Assembly (NCBI RefSeq): GCF_900636915.1
Contig: NZ_LR134327.1
Coordinates: forward strand, 1,488,001-1,552,000
DNA from: Aggregatibacter aphrophilus ATCC 33389
GTDB taxonomy: Bacteria; Pseudomonadota; Gammaproteobacteria; Enterobacterales; Pasteurellaceae
Direction of reading: 5' to 3'
Length of the DNA stretch: 64,000 nucleotides
Position numbers and translations under genes: made by a program. This document shows positions 18,934 through 27,900 of the stretch, in pieces. Position 1 is the stretch's first letter. Every line of letters starts with the position of its first letter. The notes beneath the pieces are model-generated. The model made no database searches, was not told the origin of the DNA, and saw only the letters and a list, made by a program, of their open reading frames with translations.

Positions 18934-19929
18934 ATGAGTGAAGGCGAATTTGATATAATTCAACGTTATTTTACTGCGTCTAAACGCTCTCCTCGTAAGG
19001 ATGTATTACTTTCAGTCGGTGACGATTGTGCCGTCACCGAACTTAATCCCAATCAACATCTCGCTATTACCACCGACACCATGGTGGAAAATATTCACTT
19101 CTTACCGAATATCAGCCCAACGGATTTAGCCTATAAAGCCGTTGCCGGCAATCTCAGTGATTTAGCCTCTATGGGCGCTGAACCTGCGTGGATTTCCTTG
19201 GCGTTAACCTTGCCAAAAATCGATCATCCATGGTTGGAGGAATTTAGCAAAAGTTTCTTTTCGATTCTCGATCATTATAACGTGGATTTAATCGGCGGAG
19301 ACACCACCAAAGGTCCGCTCAGCATCACCATTACCGCGCAAGGAATTATCGCCAAAGATAAAGCCTTGTGTCGTCACAACGCAAAAGTGGGCGATTGGGT
19401 TTATGTTTCAGGCACTCTCGGCGACAGCGCCGGCGGATTGTCTTATTTATTGCAAGGCAAAAGTGCGGTCAATTCTGCGCAAGAATTTTTAATTCGTCGT
19501 CATTTACACCCAACGCCAAGAGTGCTACTTGGCATGGAACTTTCTTTAACAGGCTTGGCAAGTTCGGCTATTGATATTTCCGATGGTTGTGCCGCGGATT
19601 TAACCCATATTTTAGAACGTAGCCAATGTGGCGCCGTTATTGAATTGGATAAGTTACCGTTATCTGCCGAGTTAGTAAGCGAATTCGGCTTGGCGCAAGC
19701 CGAGCAATATGCCTTATGCGGAGGCGAAGACTACGAACTTTGCTTCACTGTGCCGGATAGCAACAGAGCCAAATTAGACAAGGCCTTATCCCATATTGGC
19801 GTGAAATATACTTGTATCGGGCAAATTCGAGCCATTAATCCGATGAAGAATAAAAAACGCATTCAATTCCAACGCAATGGTCAGCCGGTAGAGCTTGAAT
19901 TGATGGGCGGCTTCGACCATTTTAAATAG
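18934..19929 (+). CDS. thiL: Thiamine-monophosphate kinase
   Basis: ThiL (331 residues) phosphorylates thiamine monophosphate to the active cofactor thiamine pyrophosphate. It belongs to the PurM/AIR-synthase fold. The N-terminal half has GDDCAV and TTDTMVENIHF metal/nucleotide motifs and NLSDLASMGAEPAW; later DLIGGDTTKGPLS, SGTLGDSAGGL and CGGEDYELCFTV are visible. An AGGAGG ribosome site precedes the ATG. No TPP riboswitch is expected or seen inside this operon. Confidence 0.96.
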   Translation: MSEGEFDIIQRYFTASKRSPRKDVLLSVGDDCAVTELNPNQHLAITTDTMVENIHFLPNISPTDLAYKAVAGNLSDLASMGAEPAWISLALTLPKIDHPWLEEFSKSFFSILDHYNVDLIGGDTTKGPLSITITAQGIIAKDKALCRHNAKVGDWVYVSGTLGDSAGGLSYLLQGKSAVNSAQEFLIRRHLHPTPRVLLGMELSLTGLASSAIDISDGCAADLTHILERSQCGAVIELDKLPLSAELVSEFGLAQAEQYALCGGEDYELCFTVPDSNRAKLDKALSHIGVKYTCIGQIRAINPMKNKKRIQFQRNGQPVELELMGGFDHFK

Positions 19930-19937
19930 GACAAATC

Positions 19938-20429
19938 ATGACCTCATCACAACATCCGCTTGAGCGGGTGAATTTACGCAATCCTATTCATTTTTTAGCG
20001 CTCGGCTTTGGCTCCGGTTTATTGCACCCGGCGCCCGGCACATGGGGCAGTTTAGTGGGCGTAGTATTGGGGGCGTTATTATTGCCTTGGCTTGGCGCAA
20101 AAACATTTTTTATTTTGACCGCACTTTGTTTCTTCCTTGGTATTTGGTTATGCGAACGCACCAGCCACGACATGGGCGTACACGACCACGGCAGCATTGT
20201 GTGGGATGAAATCGTTGCCGTTTTTTTCGTGCTGTTAGCCGTGCCGCAAATTTCGTTATTTTGGTGTACTGTCGCTTTTGCCGCCTTCCGCTTGTTTGAT
20301 ATTTTAAAACCTTACCCGATCCGCTATTTTGATGAGAAACTTACCAACGGTTTCGGCATTATGGTAGATGACATTTTGGCCGCCGGTTATAGCATCTTGG
20401 TCATTCTCGCATTGGCGCATTTTATTTAG
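19938..20429 (+). CDS. pgpA: Phosphatidylglycerophosphatase A
   Basis: PgpA (163 residues) is an inner-membrane enzyme that dephosphorylates phosphatidylglycerophosphate to phosphatidylglycerol. Motifs are GFGSGLLHPAPGTWGSL at residues 23-40, HDHGSIVWDEIVAVF near 87 and the C-terminal DDILAAGYSILV; several hydrophobic segments lie between them. It begins 8 bases after thiL, a classic pairing. An internal reverse USS (ACCGCACTTTG, about 20119) is embedded in the coding sequence. Confidence 0.95.
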   Translation: MTSSQHPLERVNLRNPIHFLALGFGSGLLHPAPGTWGSLVGVVLGALLLPWLGAKTFFILTALCFFLGIWLCERTSHDMGVHDHGSIVWDEIVAVFFVLLAVPQISLFWCTVAFAAFRLFDILKPYPIRYFDEKLTNGFGIMVDDILAAGYSILVILALAHFI

Positions 20430-20437
20430 GCAATGCT

Positions 20438-21061
20438 ATGTTACATTTAATGTTCGTACACTTGATGGGATTGCTTTCGCCCGGACCGGATTTCTTCTAT
20501 GTGAGCCGTGTGGCGGCAATCAGTTCACGGCGCACTGCGATTTATGGCGTTATCGGCATTACGATTGGCGTGTTCATTTGGGCGACTGCCGCTGTATTGG
20601 GACTGGCGATTGTATTCAAAACGATGCCGTCATTGCAGGGTGTCGTAATGGTATTGGGTGGTAGCTATTTATTTTATCTCGGGGTGAAAATGGCGCGTGT
20701 CAAAACCAACGCGGTGTTTGATGATTCGGCGCAAGAGCGAAAACATGGCGCGTCCAAGCATGAAATTATCAAAGGCTTATTGGTGAATTTATCCAATGCC
20801 AAAGTGGTGATTTATTTCAGTAGCGTGATGTCTTTTGTATTAGTGAACATCACCGAAACGCGGCAAATTTTGACCGCACTTTTGATTATCACGGTGGAAA
20901 CATTTCTTTATTTTTATGTGATTTCCATCTTGTTTTCACGCTCCTTTGCCAAGCGTTTTTATAGCCGATACAGTCGCTATATCGACAATGCCTCGGGCGT
21001 GATTTTTATTCTGTTCGGCGCTTACTTAATTTATGGTGGCGCGTTAAATATTTTAGGTTAG
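20438..21061 (+). CDS. LysE/RhtB-family amino-acid exporter, RhtC-like
   Basis: A 207-residue inner-membrane protein with about six hydrophobic segments and the LysE-superfamily N-terminal motif LLSPGPDFFYVSRVA. Sequence and length resemble RhtC (threonine exporter). Such proteins extrude excess amino acids using the proton gradient. It is packed 8 bases after pgpA and 18 bases before dapB, so it is expressed with housekeeping genes. A reverse USS (ACCGCACTTT) lies in the coding region near 20873. The substrate is inferred only. Confidence 0.85.
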   Translation: MLHLMFVHLMGLLSPGPDFFYVSRVAAISSRRTAIYGVIGITIGVFIWATAAVLGLAIVFKTMPSLQGVVMVLGGSYLFYLGVKMARVKTNAVFDDSAQERKHGASKHEIIKGLLVNLSNAKVVIYFSSVMSFVLVNITETRQILTALLIITVETFLYFYVISILFSRSFAKRFYSRYSRYIDNASGVIFILFGAYLIYGGALNILG

Positions 21062-21892
<831 letters not shown>

Positions 21893-21894
21893 AA

Positions 21895-21920
21895 GTAGGG
21901 GCGAGTAAAGCCCCTTTTTT
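21895..21920 (+). terminator. Terminator after dapB
   Basis: AGGGGC/GCCCCT stem (21897-21902 with 21910-21915), 7-base loop and a T-run, 5 bases after the dapB stop. Confidence 0.85.
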
Positions 21921-21965
21921 GTTCAGCTTCATTGATCAAAGTGCAGTCGTTTTTCACGGTGTTTT

Positions 21966-22214
21966 TTACAGTTCAATCTCCAAATCCTCTTCCACCCGAC
22001 AACAACACAATAAAATCTCGTCTTGTTGTAAAAAAGCTAATGGTGTTTCCGCATAGGACACTTTGCCTTTTTTTATTTTTACTCGGCAGGAGCCGCAATA
22101 GCCACTACGACATTGGTATTCATGGTGAATGCCATGTTGCTCCAAGCGATTGAGGAGCGGGATTTGATTATCGTGTTCGATGGTTTGACGGCTGTGTAAT
22201 AAATGAATTTTCAT
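21966..22214 (-). CDS. yfaE: 2Fe-2S ferredoxin-like protein YfaE
   Basis: An 82-residue plant-type ferredoxin with cluster cysteines C35, C40 and C43 in CRSGYCGSC and a C-terminal CCC at 70-72. It matches YfaE, which in E. coli supplies electrons to maintain the diiron-tyrosyl cofactor of class Ia ribonucleotide reductase NrdB. In E. coli it follows nrdAB directly. Here it is on the same strand about 1.7 kb beyond nrdB, separated by an anion transporter. Convergent with dapB. Confidence 0.88.
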   Translation of the reverse strand: MKIHLLHSRQTIEHDNQIPLLNRLEQHGIHHEYQCRSGYCGSCRVKIKKGKVSYAETPLAFLQQDEILLCCCRVEEDLEIEL

Positions 22215-22223
22215 GATCGTAAA

Positions 22224-22254
22224 AAGAAAAAAGAGCAGTTAGAAAACTGCTCTA
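22224..22254 (-). terminator. Terminator after the DASS transporter gene
   Basis: AGAGCAGTT/AACTGCTCT stem (22232-22240 with 22245-22253), 4-base loop, followed on the minus strand by a T-rich run. Confidence 0.85.
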
Positions 22255-22282
22255 AATAGCATTGGGCGTATTGTAATCGAAA

Positions 22283-23668
22283 TTAGATCCACACGAAATA
22301 TGCCATGGCGCCAATTATTCCGATACAGAAAAGGTTGAGAATAAAGCCGACCTTTGCCATATCTACTTGTTTGACATGGCCTGTTGCGAACACGATAGCG
22401 TTTGGTGGTGTGGCGATTGGCAACATAAAGGCACAACTTGCACCGCAGGCGATGATAGCGGCGAGGGCAATTGGTGGCAGGTTTAAGGTTTGTGCTACTG
22501 AAATCACAATCGGCATGATCAATGCTGCGCTGGCGGTGTTAGAGGTGAATTCTGTGAGGAAGATGATGAACGCGCTGACAACGAAACAAAGCACCCACAG
22601 CGGTTTTTCATTGGTAAATTGCACAATGGTATCTGCCATGATTTTACTGGCACCGGAGTCTTTCATCACGATACTCAAGGTTAAACCACCGCCGAAAAGC
22701 ATTAATACGCCCCATTCCACACGTTCTTGAATTTCTTTCCATTTGGCTACACCGGTTACACCGATAATCACCACGACGGTTAAGGCAATAACACTATCAA
22801 AGCTATCAATTTTTTTCTCTAAGCCCAGTAAACCGGAGAACCAAGGGTTGAGAACAGAACTAAACAGGAGCAGTAATGCCATCACACTGAAGATGATTAG
22901 CGTGATGATGTTCTTTTTGGTGAAAGAGACTTTTTCAAGAGAAGGGGCAAATTCGACATGAAAATTGGGACGTAAAATGACCCAAAGAGCAAATAACATG
23001 GAAGGTAGCAACAACAGCATTACAGGGAAGCCATAGCCTAACCACTCGGTGAAAGTCACTTGAATTTGAGAGGCTAAGATAGCATTTGGTGCGCTACCGA
23101 CTAAGGTGCCAATGCCGCCAATACTGGCGCAGAACGCCATACCTAGTAGAATAAAGGCATACAGGCGATAATTCTTTTCTGCATTCAACCCTTTTAACAT
23201 CCCGATGGTGAGCGGCAACATCATTGCCGCGACAGCCGTGTTGTTGATCCACATAGATAAAAAGGTGGTTACTCCAAATAAATACGCCACGGAAAGTTTT
23301 AAATTGCCTTTGGCGAGTCGCACGATGTAGTTCGCAATGATTTTATCCAGTTGCTGAATTTGTAATACCGCCGCAATCACAAAGCCGCCGAAGAACATAT
23401 AAATAATCGGGGTAGCAAAAGGTGCAAGCGCCTTTTGTGTGTTAATCAGTCCTAAACCAATGGCAAGAATTGGCACCATAAGCGAGGTCACCGTAATATT
23501 AAAGGCTTCTGTCAACCACAAAATACCGATGAACGTCAGCAAGGCCAAGCCACGGTTTTCCTTTGGTGAGAAGGGCAATGTGTTGATTAGCACCAACATC
23601 AAGATAAAATCCAAAACAAGAATAATCAGGCTTTTATATTTAGCGAAGAAAGGGATTTGTGTTTGCAT
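22283..23668 (-). CDS. DASS-family sodium/dicarboxylate (anion) symporter
   Basis: A 461-residue inner-membrane protein with about eleven hydrophobic segments. The divalent-anion:sodium symporter hallmarks are paired: WINNTAVAAMMLPLTIGM in the first half and TSNTASAALIMPIVIS plus IATPPNAIVFATG in the second. In VcINDY these SNT and TxP motifs bind sodium and the carboxylate. Likely substrates are succinate, fumarate or malate; the exact one is unknown. GGAGG lies upstream of the ATG at 23668. It separates yfaE from nrdB. Confidence 0.88.
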   Translation of the reverse strand: MQTQIPFFAKYKSLIILVLDFILMLVLINTLPFSPKENRGLALLTFIGILWLTEAFNITVTSLMVPILAIGLGLINTQKALAPFATPIIYMFFGGFVIAAVLQIQQLDKIIANYIVRLAKGNLKLSVAYLFGVTTFLSMWINNTAVAAMMLPLTIGMLKGLNAEKNYRLYAFILLGMAFCASIGGIGTLVGSAPNAILASQIQVTFTEWLGYGFPVMLLLLPSMLFALWVILRPNFHVEFAPSLEKVSFTKKNIITLIIFSVMALLLLFSSVLNPWFSGLLGLEKKIDSFDSVIALTVVVIIGVTGVAKWKEIQERVEWGVLMLFGGGLTLSIVMKDSGASKIMADTIVQFTNEKPLWVLCFVVSAFIIFLTEFTSNTASAALIMPIVISVAQTLNLPPIALAAIIACGASCAFMLPIATPPNAIVFATGHVKQVDMAKVGFILNLFCIGIIGAMAYFVWI

Positions 23669-23854
23669 AATAAATGTCCTCCATGGCTGCTATTTATTAG
23701 CATTGTTTTAATAAGCTAGAAACATTTTTTTAACAAATTTGTGACGGCTATCAAATATATTTTGTGAAGAAGAAAGAGATAAAAGTGCGGTGATTTTTAT
23801 GAAAGGATTACATGCTTGTTTTACTGAGTAGAGGAGGCAATCCTTGAGAAATAA

Positions 23855-23912
23855 AAAAGTGCGGTAGATTTTATCGGAATTTAAAAACGCCTGAAAAACC
23901 CACCGCACTTTT
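23855..23912 (-). terminator. Inverted-USS hairpin after nrdB
   Basis: AAAAGTGCGGT near 23856-23865 pairs with ACCGCACTTTT (23902-23912) over a ~36-base loop, 15 bases beyond the nrdB stop on the minus strand. A further forward USS lies at about 23784. The 258-base gap holds no gene. Confidence 0.65.
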
Positions 23913-23926
23913 AGCGATATGAAAGA

Positions 23927-25057
23927 TTACAGATCGAAATCGTCGAAATCTTTGGTGTCCACTTTGGAGTCAATTTGACCCACAAGATAAGAACTCACTT
24001 CCACTTCTTGCGGTGCCACTTGTACGTTGTCGGAAACCAACCAGGCATTGATCCAAGGAATCGGGTTGGAGCGTGCTTGGAATGGCAATGGCAAGCCTAC
24101 CGCCTGCATACGGATATTGGTGATGTATTCCACGTATTGCACCAAAATGTCTCTGTTCAAACCGATCATGGAACCGTCTTTAAACAAATAATCCGCCCAG
24201 TCTTTTTCTTGTTCTGCTGCCGCCAAGAATAAATCATAAGCTTCTTGTTTACATTCTTCTGCAATTTCCGCCATTTCCGGATCGTCTTGTCCTGCAGCCA
24301 TGATATTTAAAATGTGCTGCGTACCGGTTAAGTGCAACGCTTCATCACGGGCGATGAATTTAATGATTTTCGCATTGCCTTCCATTAATTGACGTTCCGC
24401 AAAGGCAAAGGAGCACGCGAAAGACACATAGAAACGAATGGCTTCAAGCGCGTTCACGCTCATTAAGCAAAGGTAAAGTTGTTTTTTCAAATTACGCAAG
24501 GTGACGACACATTCTTTGCCATCCACGGTGTAAGTGCCTTCGCCGTACAGGCTATAAAGTTGGCTGTCGCGGATTAAATCATCGTAGTAAGAAGAAATAT
24601 CGCGTGCGCGTTTGATGATTTCTTCGTTGGTCACGATGTCGTCAAACACGATAGACGGATCGTTCACAATATTACGAATAATGTGCGTGTAAGAACGGGA
24701 ATGGATGGTTTCGGAGAACGTCCACGTTTCGATCCAAGTTTCCAATTCAGGAATGGATACCAACGGCAACAACGCTACGTTCGGGCTACGACCTTGAATG
24801 GAATCCAACAAGGTTTGATATTTTAAGTTGCTGATGAAAATATGCTTTTCATGTTCAGGCAACGCCGCGTAGTCGATACGGTCTTGTGATACATCCACTT
24901 CTTCCGGACGCCAGAAGAAAGAAAGTTGTTTTTCAATGAGTTTTTCAAAGGTCTCATATTTTTGTTGATCGTAACGGGCAACGTTAACGTTTTGACCAAA
25001 GAACATCGGCTCTTTTAGCTGGTCGTTTTTGTTTTGTGAGAAAGTGGTATATGCCAT
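23927..25057 (-). CDS. nrdB: Ribonucleotide reductase class Ia, small subunit
   Basis: NrdB (376 residues) houses the diiron-tyrosyl radical that starts nucleotide reduction on NrdA. Recognisable stretches are [13 protein letters not shown], the iron-ligand and radical region [16 protein letters not shown], the helix [17 protein letters not shown], and the acidic C-terminus ([11 protein letters not shown]) that docks into NrdA. It is the second gene after nrdA on the minus strand. A 276-base gap between them holds repeats, so coupling may be looser than usual. Confidence 0.96.
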   Translation of the reverse strand: MAYTTFSQNKNDQLKEPMFFGQNVNVARYDQQKYETFEKLIEKQLSFFWRPEEVDVSQDRIDYAALPEHEKHIFISNLKYQTLLDSIQGRSPNVALLPLVSIPELETWIETWTFSETIHSRSYTHIIRNIVNDPSIVFDDIVTNEEIIKRARDISSYYDDLIRDSQLYSLYGEGTYTVDGKECVVTLRNLKKQLYLCLMSVNALEAIRFYVSFACSFAFAERQLMEGNAKIIKFIARDEALHLTGTQHILNIMAAGQDDPEMAEIAEECKQEAYDLFLAAAEQEKDWADYLFKDGSMIGLNRDILVQYVEYITNIRMQAVGLPLPFQARSNPIPWINAWLVSDNVQVAPQEVEVSSYLVGQIDSKVDTKDFDDFDL

Positions 25058-25082
25058 TTTTGTTTGTCCTTTAATCTTATGA

Positions 25083-25290
25083 GTAAAGTGCGGTCAGTTT
25101 TTAAAATGTTTTTTCATGCTGGCGCAAGCGTCTTCGCTTGTACCTTTAGTTTATTTACTTAGCACAAGCGTGGACGCTTGCGCTATTGGAGCACAAAACG
25201 GTTGCTGAGCCAGTCGAAGCATTAGTTTTGTGCTTGAATAGGCTGAAATTGCTTATCCTTCGACAAGCTCAGGAACCGTAATTTCAGCTT
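25083..25290. repeat. Palindrome cluster between nrdA and nrdB
   Basis: A USS (AAAGTGCGGT, about 25085-25094) is followed by two long hairpins: GGCGCAAGCG/CGCTTGTACC (about 25121-25144) and AGCACAAGCG/CGCTTGCGCT (about 25161-25184). This is the same two-hairpin design as the 105-bp repeats at 1177-3314, but with different arms. A second element follows (25200-25290) with GGCTGAAATT facing GTAATTTCAGC and an inner TCCTTCGACAAGCTCA, resembling the element at 38685-38800. Confidence 0.7.
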
Positions 25291-25333
25291 TGTACAACAG
25301 ATACATAATACCGATGTTTTTACTTAATTCCGA

Positions 25334-27616
25334 TTAAATCTTACACGCCCCACCTGCACAGCTATCATCTAAATCTTCTTGGCTGTCTTCAGCACCATCA
25401 CGGGTGTTTTGGTAGTAGAGGGTTTTTAAGCCGTATTTGTAAGCGGTTAAGAGATCTTTTAGCAACACTTTCATCGGTACTTTGCCGTCTTCAAAACGTT
25501 TCGGATCGTAGTTGGTGTTGGCGGAGATGGCTTGGTCTACGAATTTTTGCATGATGCCGACCAAGTGCAAGTAGCCATCGTTACCCGGGATGTCCCAAAG
25601 TAATTCGTAGTTTTCACCCAAGTTTTCATAATCCGGCACCACTTGTTTCAAAATACCGTCTTTCGAGGCTTTGACGCTCACATGGCCGCGTGGCGGTTCG
25701 ATACCGTTGGTGGCGTTGGAAATCTGAGAAGAGGTTTCCGACGGCATGAGGGCGGTGAGGGTAGAGTTGCGCAAGCCGAATTCTTGAATGTCACGGCGTA
25801 GGCTTTCCCAGTCGTAATGCAAAGGCTCGGAGGTTAAGCTGTCGATGTCTTTTTTGTATGTATCGATCGGTAAAATGCCTTGAGCATAAGTGGTTTGATT
25901 GAAGTATTCACACGCGCCTTGTTCTTTCGCCAAGTTCATGGAGGCTTTCAATAAGTAATATTGAATGGCTTCGAAAGTGCGATGGGTTAAATCGTTGGCA
26001 CTGCCGTCAGAATAACGCACGCCGTGTTTCGCCAAGTAGTATGCGTAGTTAATGACGCCGATACCTAAAGAACGACGGGCAAGGGAACTGCGTTTTGCCG
26101 CAATCACCGGATAATCTTGGTAATCCAATAAAGCATCTAATGCGCGTACCGCAAGATCCGCCAAATTGTCTAGCTCGTCTAAGTTGTCCAATTTGCCCAA
26201 GTTAAAGGCGGAAAGGGTACAAAGGGCGATTTCGCCTTCCTCATCGTTAATGTGGCTTAACGGTTTGGTCGGTAAGGCGATTTCCAAGCACAGGTTGGAT
26301 TGACGCACCGGTGCCACTTTCGGATCGAATGGCGAGTGGGTGTTGCAGTGATCCACGTTGTGAATGTAAATACGACCGGTGGACGCACGTTCTTGCATTA
26401 ATAAAGAGAACAATTCCACAGCTTTCACGGTACGTTTACGAATGGACGGATCTTGCTCGTATTGCACGTAAAGTTGTTCGAACTTGTCTTGATCCGCAAA
26501 GAACGCTTCGTAAAGTCCCGGCACGTCGGACGGGCTGAATAGGGTGATATCGCCACCTTTGATTAAGCGTTGATACATTAATTTATTGAGCTGTACGCCG
26601 TAGTCCATGTGACGCACGCGGTTGTCTTCCACACCGCGGTTGTTTTTCAATACTAGCAGGCTTTCTACTTCTAAGTGCCAAATCGGGTAGTACACGGTTG
26701 CCGCACCGCCACGCACGCCACCTTGAGAGCAGGATTTAACGGCAGTTTGGAAATATTTATAGAACGGAATACAACCGGTATGGAACGCCTCACCGCCACG
26801 AATTTGGCTGCCAAGAGCACGAATCGCACCGGCATTTACACCGATACCGGCACGTTGAGAAACGTATTTCACGATGGCGGACGCGGTGGCGTTAATGGAA
26901 TCTAAGCTATCGCCACATTCAATCAACACGCAAGAGCTGAATTGACGGGTTGGCGTACGTACGCCTGCCATGATTGGGGTTGGCAAGGAAATTTTGAAGG
27001 TAGAAGTCGCATCATAGAAGCGACGGATATAATCCAAACGGGTTTCTTGTGGGTATTTAGAGAACAGGCTTGCCGCCACTAATAAATAGAGGAATTGTGC
27101 GGATTCGTAGATCTCACCGGTCACGCGGTTTTGAACTAAATATTTGCCTTCTAATTGCTTCACTGCCGCATAAGAGAAGGTCATGTCGCGCCAATGGTCG
27201 ATAAAACCGTCCATTTCATCCCATTCTTCACGGGTGTAATCATCTAATAGGGCGTGATCGTATTTGCCCATGCGCACGAGTTTTTTCACATGATCGTATA
27301 AACGTGGCGGATCGAAATGGCCGTAGGCTTTTTTACGCAAATGAAATACCGCAAGGCGCGCAGCAAGATATTGATAATCCGGCGTATCTTTGCTGATTAA
27401 GTCCGCAGCCGCTTTGATAATGGTCTCGTGAATATCGGAGGTACGAATACCTTCGTAAAACTGAATGTGTGAGCGTAATTCCACTTGCGACACAGACACA
27501 TTGTCCAGCCCTTCTGCCGCCCAGGTAATCACACGGTGAATTTTATCAAGATTGATTGGTTCCAGTTTTCCGTCACGTTTTGTGACCATTAGTGCCTTGT
27601 TCATGGAATATCCCAC
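25334..27616 (-). CDS. nrdA: Ribonucleotide reductase class Ia, large subunit
   Basis: NrdA (760 residues) reduces ribonucleoside diphosphates to deoxy forms. It has an N-terminal ATP-cone (VTKRDGKLEPINLDKIHRV) for dATP feedback, the barrel with SSCVLIECGDSLDS and NLCLEIALPT, and C-terminal redox cysteines in SCAGGACKI that accept electrons from glutaredoxin or thioredoxin. The start could be the ATG at 27616 or the downstream ATG at 27604 (MNKALMVTKRDG), which fits E. coli NrdA better. NrdR-type boxes lie just upstream. Confidence 0.96.
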   Translation of the reverse strand: MGYSMNKALMVTKRDGKLEPINLDKIHRVITWAAEGLDNVSVSQVELRSHIQFYEGIRTSDIHETIIKAAADLISKDTPDYQYLAARLAVFHLRKKAYGHFDPPRLYDHVKKLVRMGKYDHALLDDYTREEWDEMDGFIDHWRDMTFSYAAVKQLEGKYLVQNRVTGEIYESAQFLYLLVAASLFSKYPQETRLDYIRRFYDATSTFKISLPTPIMAGVRTPTRQFSSCVLIECGDSLDSINATASAIVKYVSQRAGIGVNAGAIRALGSQIRGGEAFHTGCIPFYKYFQTAVKSCSQGGVRGGAATVYYPIWHLEVESLLVLKNNRGVEDNRVRHMDYGVQLNKLMYQRLIKGGDITLFSPSDVPGLYEAFFADQDKFEQLYVQYEQDPSIRKRTVKAVELFSLLMQERASTGRIYIHNVDHCNTHSPFDPKVAPVRQSNLCLEIALPTKPLSHINDEEGEIALCTLSAFNLGKLDNLDELDNLADLAVRALDALLDYQDYPVIAAKRSSLARRSLGIGVINYAYYLAKHGVRYSDGSANDLTHRTFEAIQYYLLKASMNLAKEQGACEYFNQTTYAQGILPIDTYKKDIDSLTSEPLHYDWESLRRDIQEFGLRNSTLTALMPSETSSQISNATNGIEPPRGHVSVKASKDGILKQVVPDYENLGENYELLWDIPGNDGYLHLVGIMQKFVDQAISANTNYDPKRFEDGKVPMKVLLKDLLTAYKYGLKTLYYQNTRDGAEDSQEDLDDSCAGGACKI

Positions 27617-27636
27617 TCCTTAGAAAGATATAAAAA

Positions 27637-27684
27637 ACACAACATATAGTTGTGTCGTAAAAAATTTTGCACAAGATAATGTGT
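27637..27684 (-). promoter_or_regulatory. Two NrdR boxes in the nrdAB promoter
   Basis: ACACAACATATAGTTG (27637-27652) and GCACAAGATAATGTGT (27669-27684) each match about 13 of 16 positions of the known NrdR consensus (ACACwATATATwGTGT). They are 32 bp apart start to start, about three helical turns, as in known NrdR-controlled promoters. On the minus strand a -35-like TTGAAT and -10-like TATCTT overlap the upstream box. NrdR would repress nrdAB when dATP is plentiful. The nrdR gene is not in this window. Confidence 0.78.
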
Positions 27685-27843
27685 TGAAAGTGAAAATTCA
27701 AGCACTAAATTTTTCGTTTGAATTATTGACATCAAATAACTGCTTATAAATTAAGGAAGAATTTTTCTAAGGTTGAAAATTGCATGAGTAAAATTTGTGT
27801 AAAAGCATGAATTTTGTACGAAATGATAATGGAGTTATTGGGA

Positions 27844-27884
27844 AAAGTGCGGTCGAAAAACACTTAAAATTTTGACCGCACTTC
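27844..27884 (-). terminator. Inverted-USS hairpin after hsdR
   Basis: AAGTGCGGTC (27845-27854) pairs with GACCGCACTT (27874-27883) over a 19-base loop, 17 bases beyond the hsdR stop. The T-run on the minus strand is short (four T's). Confidence 0.65.
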
Positions 27885-27900
27885 TAGGATTTCAATATGG

